64,000 nt of DNA from NCBI RefSeq assembly GCF_040253635.1, contig NZ_JBEJGX010000003.1:3100001-3164000 (forward strand). Reading direction: 5' to 3'. The position numbers and the translations under genes are program-made. The number at the start of each line of letters is the position of its first letter. Position 1 is the first letter of the stretch. The DNA is from Streptomyces sp. Edi2 (GTDB lineage Bacteria > Actinomycetota > Actinomycetes > Streptomycetales > Streptomycetaceae). This document shows, piece after piece, positions 16,901-26,582 of the stretch. The notes below the pieces were generated by a model that did no database searches, was not told where the DNA came from, and worked only from the letters and a program-made list of their open reading frames with translations.

Positions 16901-18061
16901 TCAGTACTGCGGCGGCCCGAACCCGCCCTGCGGGGGCGGCGGGGTGCCCGGCGGCATCGGCGGGGCACCGGGCGGCGGCATCGGCGGGCCGCTGACCGGG
17001 GGCACCGGGCCGGCGGGCGGCTGCCAGGACGGCGGGGCCAGCGGGCCGGGCGGCGGGGCCAGCGGCCCCCCGGTCGGCGCCGCAAAACCCGGCGCGGCGA
17101 ACTGCGGGCCCGGCACCGGCGCGAACCAGGCGGGGGCGACCGGCTCACCGCGGCCCATGAGGACGAGCAGCGCCGCCGAGCCGAACAGGTCGAGCAGCAG
17201 CCCGATGTCCCCGATGATGCTCAGGCCCGGCATGGAGTCGCTCATCTCGAAGAGGGTGCCGTTGCCGGCCAGCGCGATCACCGTCACCAGGGCGCCGGGC
17301 AGCGACTGGATCGCCAGCCCGAAGGCCAGGCCCCGGGCCGCCGCGCCGCGCATCAGGCTGCTCAGCGCGGCCACCGCGGTCAGCACGAGGAAGACCAGGG
17401 CGGACCAGCCGGGAGCCATGCGCAGCAGCTCGCCGAGGATGCCCTTGCCGAGGTAGTACACGGGGAGGGATGCGGTGTCGCTCTGCACCACGATGTAGCC
17501 CTGCCAGACCAGGTTCCACAGCACATTCACGCCGAGCAGCAGACCGGCCGCCAGGCCGGGCTTCCGGGCCGGGCGCTTCGGCGGGTCCGTGGGGGTACGG
17601 CGCGGCCAGGAGCGCATTCCGGCGAGCAGCACGACGCCGGCGACGAAGGACAGCAGGAGCAGCCACACACTGCTGAGGAAGACGCCTTCGAAGGTCGTGG
17701 TGTCGACGTCGGCGTGCAGGTACCAGCGGTTGTCGCTGGTGTGGAGGCCGGTGCCGATGACGGCCTGCAGGGCGGTGGCGAAGGTGATGGTGGTGGCGAC
17801 GGCCAGCAGTCCACCGGCCACCCGCCGGCCGGCGAAGGCCGCGAACACCGCCGCCAACTGGACCACGGCGAGGCCGACATGGAACGGGGCGGTGGCCTGG
17901 TTCGTGCGTGCGCGTTGACGGGCCCAGGCCTCCCAGAGGCCGTCGAGGCCGAACTCGCTGACGTCCACTGCCAGCCAGTAGGCCGTGAACAGGAAGAACA
18001 ACAGGCAGAAAACTCCGCCGGTGATACGGGCGCCCTTGGCGAGCGCCATGGATTGCGGCAT
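16901..18061 (-). CDS. Multi-pass membrane protein with Pro-rich C-terminal tail
   Basis: 386 residues. About seven to eight hydrophobic helices lie between residues 12 and 300, followed by a cytoplasmic or surface tail (about 310-386) very rich in Pro, Gly and Ala (PPPGAPPMPPG, TPPPPQGGFG). No family with known function is recognised. The residues between helices 1 and 2 (LAVDVSEFGLDGLWEAWARQ) suggest an extracytoplasmic loop. The ATG at 18061 follows GGGGGA. It is preceded by the iolA gene on the same strand but separated by about 200 bp and unlikely to be part of inositol catabolism. Low-complexity tails of this type often mediate protein-protein contact. Confidence 0.7.
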   Translation of the reverse strand: MPQSMALAKGARITGGVFCLLFFLFTAYWLAVDVSEFGLDGLWEAWARQRARTNQATAPFHVGLAVVQLAAVFAAFAGRRVAGGLLAVATTITFATALQAVIGTGLHTSDNRWYLHADVDTTTFEGVFLSSVWLLLLSFVAGVVLLAGMRSWPRRTPTDPPKRPARKPGLAAGLLLGVNVLWNLVWQGYIVVQSDTASLPVYYLGKGILGELLRMAPGWSALVFLVLTAVAALSSLMRGAAARGLAFGLAIQSLPGALVTVIALAGNGTLFEMSDSMPGLSIIGDIGLLLDLFGSAALLVLMGRGEPVAPAWFAPVPGPQFAAPGFAAPTGGPLAPPPGPLAPPSWQPPAGPVPPVSGPPMPPPGAPPMPPGTPPPPQGGFGPPQY

Positions 18062-18226
18062 TTCGTCCCCCGGTTACGTCGATGCTCGGCGAGGGAGCAC
18101 CGTAGCAACGCGCAGGCCGGCGCTCTCCCCCCGGACCTGCGCCCTCCACCGGCCCCGGGCAGCCGCGGCCCGGACATGACGGACCCCCCGCCGGAGAGCA
18201 CCGGCAGGGGGTTCGTCGGAGAGCCC

Positions 18227-18253
18227 GTCAGCGGGACGTCAGCGGGACGTCAG
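18227..18253. repeat. 11-bp tandem repeat in the 3' flank of iolA
   Basis: GTCAGCGGGAC occurs at 18227-18237 and 18238-18248, followed by a partial third copy, beginning 9 bp downstream of the iolA stop. A TGA falls in each unit on the minus strand. Confidence 0.8.
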
Positions 18254-18261
18254 AACATCCC

Positions 18262-19755
<1,494 letters not shown>

Positions 19756-19792
19756 GCGGAGGGCCTTTCTGGGTGACGACTTCGAGCGGGAG

Positions 19793-21709
19793 TCAGAGGT
19801 GGCGGCGGCGCCCGGCGGTGTGCCGGTCGTACGCCTCCCGGGCAGCCACCGCCGCCGGACGTGTCGCGGTCTCGGCAACAGGAACATCCCACCAGGCCTG
19901 GGCCTCGGGCGCGCCCGGCACAGTGTCAGCCGTTTCGGTCTCGACATAGACACATGTGGGCCGGTTCGCGCCACGCGCCTCGGCGAGCGCGGCACGCAGC
20001 TCACCGACGGTGGACGCACGCAGCACCTGCATGCCCAGCGACGCGGCGTTGGCCGCGAGATCGACCGGCAGCGGCGCACCGGTGTACGTGCCGTCCGCGG
20101 CGCGGAAGCGGTAGTCGGTGCCGAAGCGCTCACCGCCGGTGGCCTGGGACAGCCCGCCGATCGAGGCATAGCCGTGGTTCTGGACGAGGACGACGTTGAT
20201 GTGGATGCCCTCCTGGACCGCGGTGACCAGTTCGGTGGGGTTCATCAGATACGTACCGTCGCCGACCAGCGCCCACACCGGCCGGTCGGGGGCGGCGAGC
20301 CTGACACCGATCGCGGCGGGGATCTCGTAGCCCATGCAGGAGTAGCCGTACTCCAGGTGGTACTGCCTGCGGGACCGGGCGCGCCAGAGTTTGTGCAGGT
20401 CACCGGGGAGGGAACCGGCCGCGTTGATGATCACGTCGGTGTCGTCGACGACGGCGTCCAGCGCGCCGAGCACCTGGGTCTGCGAGGGCCGTACGGACGG
20501 GTCCTCGGCGCCGTACGCGGCGTCCACCCGGCGCTCCCAGCCGGCCTTCGCCTCCCGGTAGGCGGCCTCGTACTCCGCGTCGACCCGCTCACCGGACAGC
20601 GCCTCGGTCAGCGCCTCCAGACCGGCGCGGGCGTCGGCGACCAGGGAGAGCCCGCCGAGCTTGTGGGCGTCGAAGGACGCGATGTTGAGGTTGACGAAGC
20701 GGACACCGGGCGCGGCGAACAGGGTCGACGAGGCGGTGGTGAAGTCGGTGTAGCGGGTGCCGACGCCGAGGACCACGTCGGCCTCGCGGGCGAGGGCGTC
20801 GGCGGTGGCGGTGCCGGTGTGGCCGATGCCGCCCACGTCGGCGGGGTGGTCGTGGCGCAGCGAACCCTTGCCGGCCTGGGTGGACGCGACCGGGATGCCG
20901 GTGGCGTCGGCGAACGCGCACAGCGCGTCCTCGGCCTCGCTGTGGTGGACCCCGCCGCCCGCGACGACCAGGGGCCGGCGGGCGCCGCGCAGGGCCCGTA
21001 CCGCCTCGGCGAGGGCATCGGCGTCGGGGGCGGGCCGGGGAACGCGCCAGACCCGGTCGGCGAAGAACTCCTCCGGCCAGTCGTACGCCTCCGCCTGCAC
21101 GTCCTGCGGCAGCGCGAGGGTGACGGCGCCGGTGTCGACGGGGTCGGCGAGCACCCGCATGGCCTGCAGGGCCGCGGGGATCAGCGCCTCGGGCCGGGTG
21201 ACCCGGTCGAAGTAGCGGGAGACCGGGCGCAGCGCGTCGTTGACGGAGACATCGCCGGCGAAGGGCACTTCGAGCTGCTGGAGGACGGGGTCGGCGGGCC
21301 GGGTGGCGAAGATGTCGCCGGGCAGCAGCAGGACCGGGAGGCGGTTGACGGTGGCGAGCGCGGCACCGGTGACGAGGTTGGTGGCGCCCGGGCCGATGGA
21401 GGTGGTGACGGCCTGCGCGCCGAGCCGGTCGCGCTGCCGGGCGTAGCCGACGGCGGCATGCACCATGGCCTGCTCGTTGCGGCCCTGGAGGTACGGCAGC
21501 ACCGGGGGTCCGGGGGTTGTCCCCTGGTAGGACGCAGCGCCGGACTCCAGCAGCGCCTGGCCGAGGCCGGCGACATTGCCGTGGCCGAAAATGCCCCAGC
21601 AGGCATTGATCAGGCGGTGCCGGCGGCCGTCCCGCTCGGTGTACTGGTGGGCCAGGAACTCGACCAGGGCCTGCGCGACCGTCAGCCGGCGGGTCGTCGG
21701 AGCATTCAT
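19793..21709 (-). CDS. iolD: 3D-(3,5/4)-trihydroxycyclohexane-1,2-dione hydrolase
   Basis: 638-residue thiamine-diphosphate enzyme that opens the inositol ring, giving 5-deoxy-glucuronate. The N-terminal domain starts RRLTVAQALVEFLAHQYTE with the IolD-typical CWGIFGHGNVAGLGQAL. The cofactor motif is GDGTYLMNPTELVTAV, followed by NHGYASIGGLSQATGGERFG. The length matches the family. The ATG overlaps the iolB stop by 4 bp, so the two are translationally coupled, and iolA follows 37 bp downstream. Confidence 0.95.
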   Translation of the reverse strand: MNAPTTRRLTVAQALVEFLAHQYTERDGRRHRLINACWGIFGHGNVAGLGQALLESGAASYQGTTPGPPVLPYLQGRNEQAMVHAAVGYARQRDRLGAQAVTTSIGPGATNLVTGAALATVNRLPVLLLPGDIFATRPADPVLQQLEVPFAGDVSVNDALRPVSRYFDRVTRPEALIPAALQAMRVLADPVDTGAVTLALPQDVQAEAYDWPEEFFADRVWRVPRPAPDADALAEAVRALRGARRPLVVAGGGVHHSEAEDALCAFADATGIPVASTQAGKGSLRHDHPADVGGIGHTGTATADALAREADVVLGVGTRYTDFTTASSTLFAAPGVRFVNLNIASFDAHKLGGLSLVADARAGLEALTEALSGERVDAEYEAAYREAKAGWERRVDAAYGAEDPSVRPSQTQVLGALDAVVDDTDVIINAAGSLPGDLHKLWRARSRRQYHLEYGYSCMGYEIPAAIGVRLAAPDRPVWALVGDGTYLMNPTELVTAVQEGIHINVVLVQNHGYASIGGLSQATGGERFGTDYRFRAADGTYTGAPLPVDLAANAASLGMQVLRASTVGELRAALAEARGANRPTCVYVETETADTVPGAPEAQAWWDVPVAETATRPAAVAAREAYDRHTAGRRRHL

Positions 21710-22662
21710 CGGGCGTCTCCTGCGGGCGCTTCGTAGAGGGGGAGGCGGGGGTCGACGGGCTGACCGGGCCAGGTGGAGCGGATCCAGCCGTGGTCGGGGT
21801 GATCGCAGATCAGCCACTCACGGGCCTCGCCGGGCCCGGCCATCACATTGAGGTAGTACAGGGCGTGGCCGGGCGCCGCGATCGACGGACCGTGCCAGCC
21901 GTCGGGGATCAGCACCGCGTCGCCGCTGCGGACCTCGGCCAGCACGTCGGTGCCGCGGCCGCGCCCCGAGGGGGTGACGCGCTGGTAGCCGACGCCTTCC
22001 GTGCCGTGCGCGGACTCGACCTCGAAGTAGTAGATCTCCTCCAGCTCGGACTCCTCGCCGGGGCGGCACTCGTCGTGCTTGTGCGGCGGGTAGGAGGACC
22101 AGTTGCCGCCGGGGGTGAGCACTTCCACCGCGATCAGCCGGTCGCACTCGAAGGTGCCCGCGGCGCCGAAGTTGTTGACCTGGCGGGAGCAGTTGCCGGT
22201 GCCGCGCAGCTCCACGGGGACGTCGGAGGCGGCGCCGTAGCGGGCGGGCAGACGGCGCTCGCAGCGGGCGCCGGTGAGCGCGAAACGGCCGCCGGCCCCG
22301 CTCGCGATCTGCACATGGGCGTCCCGCGGCACGTACGCGAAGTCGCTGACCCCGCTGAACACGCTTTCCCGGCCGGTCAGTTCGAACATCTCGCCGGTCT
22401 TACCGGACTCACCGGTCTTGCTGGCCTCACCCGCCTCGCCGGCCTCACCGGTCTCGCCGCTGTCGGTCAGCACCGTGCAGCCGCCGGACAGCGGCAGCAC
22501 GATCCATTCGCTGTCGCCGGTGGCGAAGGAGTGGTGGCCACCGGGCGGCAGGTCGAGGACGCGCAGCGAGGAGTAGCCCCAGCCCGCCCGCTTCGGATCG
22601 ATGTCCAGCGCATACGGGCCGTCGGCCGCCGCTGTGGCCTTCAGGTGGAATTCAGTGCTCAT
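21706..22662 (-). CDS. iolB: 5-deoxy-glucuronate isomerase
   Basis: 318-residue cupin that isomerises 5-deoxy-D-glucuronate to 5-dehydro-2-deoxy-D-gluconate. Metal-binding cupin motifs are present as YPPHKHDE and LEEIYYFEV in the first barrel and IPDGWHGPSIAAPGHALYYLNVM in the second. Residues about 68-91 are an unusual run of Gly-Glu/Lys-Thr/Ala tripeptides (GETGEAGEAG and so on) encoded by a 9-bp repeat at 22390-22463 and inserted in a surface loop; most IolB proteins lack it and are about 20-25 residues shorter. The ATG at 22662 follows AGGAGA. Coupled to iolD by an ATGA overlap. Confidence 0.93.
   Translation of the reverse strand: MSTEFHLKATAAADGPYALDIDPKRAGWGYSSLRVLDLPPGGHHSFATGDSEWIVLPLSGGCTVLTDSGETGEAGEAGEASKTGESGKTGEMFELTGRESVFSGVSDFAYVPRDAHVQIASGAGGRFALTGARCERRLPARYGAASDVPVELRGTGNCSRQVNNFGAAGTFECDRLIAVEVLTPGGNWSSYPPHKHDECRPGEESELEEIYYFEVESAHGTEGVGYQRVTPSGRGRGTDVLAEVRSGDAVLIPDGWHGPSIAAPGHALYYLNVMAGPGEAREWLICDHPDHGWIRSTWPGQPVDPRLPLYEAPAGDAR
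22390..22463. repeat. 9-bp degenerate repeat inside iolB
   Basis: About eight in-frame units of the type CTC-ACC-GGT / CTC-GCC-GGC encode a Gly-Glu-Thr/Ala tripeptide run in IolB. The region is confined to one loop between two conserved beta strands. Confidence 0.8.
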
Positions 22663-22791
22663 ATATCGAGTCTCCTGCGGAAATCGCGGTGTTCACAGCA
22701 GGCCTTCGGTGATGTTCAGGGTGTTCGGGGCCGGCCTACGGCGGGGCGCTTCCGGCCGACGACGGTGTTCAGGGTCGGGCCATGGCGGTGG
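22663..22791. repeat. Spacer built from degenerate copies of the upstream gene's 3' end
   Basis: On the minus strand the aldolase ends GGCCTGCTGTGA followed by CCACCGCCAT. Near 22672-22700 the same string reappears as GGCCTGCTGTGA plus ACACCGCGAT, directly before the iolB ribosome binding site. Between them are weaker copies beginning GGCC and containing CTGAACACC. The spacer therefore appears to descend from tandem copies of the terminal codons and stop. Confidence 0.65.
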
Positions 22792-23679
22792 TCACAGCAG
22801 GCCCACGGCGGTGTCCACGGCCGCCGCGACATCGCCGTCGGCCGGGTAGAGCAGGGAGCGGCCGACGACCAGGCCCTGCACCGTCGGCAGCCGCAGCGCC
22901 TTGCGCCACTTCTCGTAAGCGGCTTCCTGGTCCTGGACGGTGCTGCCGATGTCGCCGCCGAGCAGCACGGTCGGCAGCGTGGTGGTCTCGCAGACCCGGG
23001 CCATGGCGTCGGGGTCGTCGGTGACCGGCAGCTTCAGCCAGGTGTAGGCGGAGGTGCCGCCGAGTCCTGAGGCGATGGCCACCGAGCGGGTGACGGCCTC
23101 GGCGCTGAGGTCGTTGCGGACCGCGCCTTCTATCCGGGAGGAGAGGAACGGCTCCACGAAGACGGGCAGTTGCCGCTCGGCCATCGCGTCGATGGCACGG
23201 GCGGTGGCCTCCAGGGTGGTCAGCGAGCCGGGGTCGCTGTAGTCGATGCGCAGCAGCAGTTTGCCGGCGTCGAAGCGGAGCCGGGCGAGGTCCTGGGGGC
23301 GGTGTCCGGTGAACCGGTCGTCCATCTCGAAGGCGGCACCGGCGATACCGCCGCGGTTCATGGAGCCCATCACGACCTTCCCCTCGAGGGCCCCGATCAG
23401 CAGCAGGTCCTCCAGGATGTCGGCGGTGGCGAGCACTCCGTCCACACCGGGCCGGGACAGCGCGAGGACCAGACGCTCCAGCAGATCGAGGCGGTTGGCC
23501 ATGGCGAGCTGCCGGTCTCCGACGGCGAGCGCGCCGCGGGCCGGGTGGTCGGCCGCGACGATCATCAGCCGGCCGCTGTCGCCGATGAGCGGACGACGGG
23601 TGCGGCGGGCGGCGGCCTCCGCGACGGCTTCGGGGTGCCGGGCCCGCAGCGTCGCGAGGTCACTGATCCGAGGGTTCAA
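22792..23679 (-). CDS. Cgl0159-type (beta/alpha)8 aldolase of the inositol pathway
   Basis: 295-residue TIM-barrel protein of the class often annotated as deoxyribose-phosphate aldolase or Cgl0159 family. In actinobacterial iol operons it sits where Bacillus has iolJ, so the inferred reaction is cleavage of 6-phospho-5-dehydro-2-deoxygluconate to malonic semialdehyde and dihydroxyacetone phosphate. Visible features are LMIVAADHPARGAL near the N-terminus, MGSMNRGGI, and a candidate Schiff-base Lys in AYTWLKLPVTDD, with a phosphate-binding-like LLGGDIGS. It lies between iolC and iolB on the same strand. The family assignment is firm; the exact substrate is inferred from context. Confidence 0.8.
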   Translation of the reverse strand: MNPRISDLATLRARHPEAVAEAAARRTRRPLIGDSGRLMIVAADHPARGALAVGDRQLAMANRLDLLERLVLALSRPGVDGVLATADILEDLLLIGALEGKVVMGSMNRGGIAGAAFEMDDRFTGHRPQDLARLRFDAGKLLLRIDYSDPGSLTTLEATARAIDAMAERQLPVFVEPFLSSRIEGAVRNDLSAEAVTRSVAIASGLGGTSAYTWLKLPVTDDPDAMARVCETTTLPTVLLGGDIGSTVQDQEAAYEKWRKALRLPTVQGLVVGRSLLYPADGDVAAAVDTAVGLL

Positions 23680-23766
23680 GGCTCAACTCACCTTCTTGAG
23701 TGCACAGGTGGGGCGGGGACGGCTGTGAGGGCGACGGGGACGGGCGCGGCCACAGAGACGACTGAC

Positions 23767-23838
23767 ATGACAGACGTGACAGACGTGACAGACGTGACAG
23801 GCATGACAGGCATGACAGGCATGACAGGCATGACAGGC
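23767..23838. repeat. 9-bp tandem repeat, 8 copies (VNTR-like)
   Basis: Two blocks of units: ATGACAGAC/GTGACAGAC three times, one GTGACAGGC, then ATGACAGGC four times, without interruption. It lies in the 178-bp spacer between iolC and the aldolase gene, 20 bp after the iolC stop. Every unit contains an ATG or GTG on the plus strand and TGTCAT/TGTCAC on the minus strand. Confidence 0.95.
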
Positions 23839-23857
23839 ACGGTTGCGGCCACGGCGG

Positions 23858-24850
23858 TCACCGCCCCGCGAGGAACGCGTCGACCTCGTCGGCCGTGGGC
23901 ATCGCGGACGAGCAGGCGAGACGGGAGGCGACGATCGCGCCGGCGGCGTTGGCGTAACGCATCATCGGCTCCAGGTCCCACCCGGCCAGGAGGCCGTGGC
24001 AGAGCGAGCCGCCGAAGGAGTCGCCGGCACCCAGGCCGTTGACGACCTCGACGGGGGTCGGCGGGACCTCGGCGGTACGGCCGTCGCGGTGCACGGCGAG
24101 CACGCCCTTGGGGCCCTGCTTGATGACGGCGAGTTCGACACCCATGTCCAGCAGCGCCTGGGCGCAGGCCTTGGGATCGCGCAGTCCGGTGGCGACCTCG
24201 GCCTCGTCGACATTGCCGACCGCCACCGTGGCGTGCCGCAGGGCGGCTTCGTAATACGGACGGGCGGTGGCCATCGCCGCGGCCCCGCTCGCGCCGCCGT
24301 CCCCGGAGGCGCCTCCCTCACCGCCCCAGAACATCGGCCGCCAGTCGAGGTCGAAGACGGTCGTCCCCGTCCTGGCGCGCGCCGCGAGCGCGGCAAGGGT
24401 GGCACTGCGGCTGGGCTCCTCGCACAGCCCCGTGCCGGTGACCCAGAAGATCCGGGCGCCCACGATGGCGTCCTGGTCCAGTTCCTCGGGGCGGATGACC
24501 AGGTCAGGGGCCTTGGGGCGGCGGTAGAAGTAGAGCGGGAAGTCGTCCGGCGGGAAGATCTCACAGAAGGTGACCGGCGTCGGATAGGCGTCGACGGGAG
24601 TCACCCAGCGGTCGTCCACACCGAACTCGCGCAGCGCCTGGTGGACATAGTCACCGAACGGGTCGCTTCCGGTGCGGCTGATGACCGCACTCCGCCGGCC
24701 GAGGCGGGCCGCGGCGACCGCCACATTGGTGGCCGAGCCACCGAGGAACTTCCCGAACGTCTCCACCTGCGCCAGCGGCACACCGGTCTGCAACGGGTAG
24801 ATGTCGACTCCGATGCGGCCCATGGTGATCAGGTCGTACGGCTCGGTCAT
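23858..24850 (-). CDS. iolC: 5-dehydro-2-deoxygluconokinase (PfkB family)
   Basis: 330-residue ribokinase-like kinase that phosphorylates 5-dehydro-2-deoxy-D-gluconate with ATP. N-terminal substrate motif GGSATNVAVAAARLG and the PfkB signature NGLGAGDSFGGSLCHG with the catalytic Asp are present. IolC-type DLDWRPMFW is also visible. The loop after it (GGEGGASGDGGASGAAA) is Gly/Ala-rich and longer than usual. The start at 24850 has AAGGGG at good spacing. First gene of the minus-strand iol operon, behind a promoter at 24908-24936. A 9-bp tandem repeat follows its stop. Confidence 0.93.
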   Translation of the reverse strand: MTEPYDLITMGRIGVDIYPLQTGVPLAQVETFGKFLGGSATNVAVAAARLGRRSAVISRTGSDPFGDYVHQALREFGVDDRWVTPVDAYPTPVTFCEIFPPDDFPLYFYRRPKAPDLVIRPEELDQDAIVGARIFWVTGTGLCEEPSRSATLAALAARARTGTTVFDLDWRPMFWGGEGGASGDGGASGAAAMATARPYYEAALRHATVAVGNVDEAEVATGLRDPKACAQALLDMGVELAVIKQGPKGVLAVHRDGRTAEVPPTPVEVVNGLGAGDSFGGSLCHGLLAGWDLEPMMRYANAAGAIVASRLACSSAMPTADEVDAFLAGR

Positions 24851-24907
24851 GTGCGCCCCTTCGGGTCGGCCGGCGCGGCGATTCGGCATGTGCGGCTCTG
24901 AGGAAAG

Positions 24908-24936
24908 GTCTAACGGGGAGACTCAGACCCTGTCAA
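24908..24936 (-). promoter_or_regulatory. Promoter of the iolC operon
   Basis: On the minus strand TTGACA (24936-24931) and TTAGAC (24913-24908) are separated by 17 nt, a good housekeeping-type promoter. A GTCCTTA-type motif (TTGTCCTTACAT at 24941-24952) lies immediately upstream of the -35 box. Confidence 0.7.
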
Positions 24937-24940
24937 TACT

Positions 24941-24952
24941 TTGTCCTTACAT
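24941..24952. promoter_or_regulatory. Candidate iol operator next to the iolC promoter
   Basis: TTGTCCTTACAT shares GTCCTTA with the motifs at 25153-25178 and 26565-26579 upstream of the other iol genes. Its position directly beside the -35 box fits a regulator of inositol genes; no regulator gene for it is in this window. Confidence 0.5.
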
Positions 24953-25001
24953 ACTGACGTCGAAGGGGGCGCGAGGACCGGAAGGGCACAGGTGTGCCGC
25001 G

Positions 25002-25036
25002 CCTCGTGCGCCGCACACGAGGTGCGGCGCACGAGG
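25002..25036. other. Large hairpin between the divergent iol promoters
   Basis: Arms 25002-25016 and 25022-25036 pair perfectly over 15 bp around a 5-nt loop. The sequence is roughly midway between the two divergent promoters. It may be an insulator, a terminator for upstream antisense transcription, or a protein-binding site. Confidence 0.75.
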
Positions 25037-25152
25037 TACAAGCGCGCGAGGCGCGGCGCACCCTGAACGCACCCCCGCAACAATCCGGAAGCCCACCCCC
25101 GCGGCGATCCGGAAACACGCCCCCCGGCATTCCGGAGCGCCACGAAACACCA

Positions 25153-25178
25153 AAGTCCTTAAGTCCTAATGTCAGGAC
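25153..25178. promoter_or_regulatory. Candidate iol operator with direct and inverted GTCCT repeats
   Basis: GTCCTTAA is followed directly by GTCCTAAT and then by GTCAGGAC. GTCCT (25163-25167) and AGGAC (25174-25178) form an inverted repeat with a 6-bp spacer. It ends 6 bp before the -35 box of the iolE-like gene. Confidence 0.6.
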
Positions 25179-25184
25179 GAAGTC

Positions 25185-25213
25185 TTGACACTCCCCGGGG
25201 CGACAGAGAGGCT
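25185..25213 (+). promoter_or_regulatory. Promoter of the iolE-like gene
   Basis: TTGACA at 25185-25190 is followed after 17 nt by GAGGCT (25208-25213), a fair match to Streptomyces -10 elements. The arrangement mirrors the iolC promoter on the other strand, also with a GTCCT motif just upstream. Confidence 0.6.
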
Positions 25214-25276
25214 GTGCCCCACGACCCAGCCCAGCGCCTCCCGGTCACCGCCGACCGGCGAGAGGAGAGCCGCAGC

Positions 25277-26197
25277 ATGTCCGTTCCCCATGCCGCCCCG
25301 CCCGTCCTGGACCGCCTCCGCGTCGGTTCCGCACCCGACTCATGGGGAGTCTGGTTCCCCGACGACGACCAGCAGGTGCCCTGGCAGCGCTTCCTGGACG
25401 AGGTCAGCGAAGCCGGCTACGAGTGGATCGAACTCGGCCCGTACGGCTACCTACCCACCGACCCCGCCGTCCTGCGCGACGAGATCACCCGCCGCAGCCT
25501 GCAGGTCTCGGCCGGCACGATCTTCACCTCGCTGCACCACGGCCCGTCCGTATGGGACAAGACCTGGGCGCACGTCTCCGAGGTCGCCACGCTCACCCAG
25601 GCGATGGGCGCGGGGCACCTCGTCGTCATCCCGTCCTTCTGGCGGGACGACAAGACCGCCGAGGAGATCGAGCCGCGCGAGCTGACCGTGGAGCAGTGGA
25701 AGCACCTGACCACCGGCATGGAGCGGCTGGGCAAGCGCGTACGGGACGAGTTCGGGCTGGACATCGTCGTCCACCCGCACGCCGACACCCATATCGACAC
25801 CGAGGAACACGTCGAGCGGTTCCTGCACGCCACCGACTCCGCCCTGGTCAACCTCTGCCTGGACACCGGCCATTACGCCTACTGCGGCGGCGACAGCGTC
25901 AAGCTGATCCGCACCTACGGCGAGCGGATCGGCTACCTCCACCTCAAGCAGGTCGACCCGGACATCCTCGGCGAGGTCGTCGCCAAGGGCACCCCGTTCG
26001 GCCCGGCCGTCAAGCAGGGGGTGATGTGCGAACCGCCGCTCGGCGTGCCCGCACTGCCGCCCGTCCTGCAGGCCGCCCAGGAGCTGGACGTCGACCTCTT
26101 CGCGATCGTCGAGCAGGACATGTACCCCTGCCCGCCCGACCAGCCGTTCCCCATCGCCGAGCGCACCCGCCGCTTCCTTCGCTCCTGCGGCGCCTGA
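25277..26197 (+). CDS. IolE/IolH-like inosose dehydratase or isomerase (TIM barrel)
   Basis: 306-residue member of the xylose-isomerase-like TIM-barrel family. It opens RVGSAPDSWGVWFPDDD, a signature of inositol-cluster enzymes, and carries metal-ligand candidates in WIELGPYGYLPTD, VVHPHADTHIDTEEH, LCLDTGHYAYCGGD, YLHLKQV and AIVEQDMYP. In this locus it most likely dehydrates scyllo-inosose (the IolE step, otherwise missing from the window); an IolI/IolH isomerase role is the alternative. The start at 25277 follows GGAGAG. First gene of the plus-strand iol arm, with iolG 385 bp downstream. Confidence 0.8.
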   Translation: MSVPHAAPPVLDRLRVGSAPDSWGVWFPDDDQQVPWQRFLDEVSEAGYEWIELGPYGYLPTDPAVLRDEITRRSLQVSAGTIFTSLHHGPSVWDKTWAHVSEVATLTQAMGAGHLVVIPSFWRDDKTAEEIEPRELTVEQWKHLTTGMERLGKRVRDEFGLDIVVHPHADTHIDTEEHVERFLHATDSALVNLCLDTGHYAYCGGDSVKLIRTYGERIGYLHLKQVDPDILGEVVAKGTPFGPAVKQGVMCEPPLGVPALPPVLQAAQELDVDLFAIVEQDMYPCPPDQPFPIAERTRRFLRSCGA

Positions 26198-26582
26198 GCT
26201 CGCTCCGCCGCCGCGAGACCGTGCGCATTGCGTACGGGGCCGTGGACCATGGGGCCGCACACCTCGAGGCCGTGCGCAGCCTCAAGACTGGGTGCCGCCC
26301 CGAGGCTGGGTGCCGCCCCGAGGCTGGGCGCCACCCCGAGGCTGGGCGCCGCCTCAAGTCCGCACCCGCCCCAAGGCGGCGCGCCGCCTCCAGGTCGGGC
26401 GGCTTGAGATCGGGCAGCTTGCGGTCGGGCAGCTTGAGGCGTGCGCCCTCTGCAGGTATGTCTCGCATGCGTATGCCTCACGACGCCTCCTCACACTCCG
26501 GCAACGATTACGGAGAGTAATTAGTTCCCAGAGTACATCACGCTCTGTAGCACGCAGGGAAACGTAAGGACTTGAGGACGAC
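26198..26582. other. Repeat-rich spacer with a candidate iol operator before iolG
   Basis: No gene is supported. The spacer contains an 18-bp tandem repeat (26287-26358), a weaker CGGGCAGCTTG repeat near 26396-26440, and AT-richer DNA from 26500 likely to hold the iolG promoter. TAAGGACTTGAGGAC at 26565-26579 is the complement of the GTCCTnAAGTCCTTA motif seen at 25153 and overlaps the iolG ribosome binding site. Confidence 0.6.
26287..26358. repeat. 18-bp tandem repeat, 4 copies
   Basis: Units start at 26287, 26305, 26323 and 26341 with the consensus GCTGGGTGCCGCCCCGAG; later copies carry two or three substitutions. It lies 90 bp after the stop of the iolE-like gene. Confidence 0.9.

Noticed and set aside
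22387..22464. Frameshift in iolB caused by repeats
   Set aside because: The repeats are multiples of three and both cupin halves stay in one frame; it is an in-frame insertion.
26287..26358. Repeats near iolG as a CRISPR array
   Set aside because: Units are directly adjacent without spacers and there are no cas genes; the same holds for all other arrays in the window.
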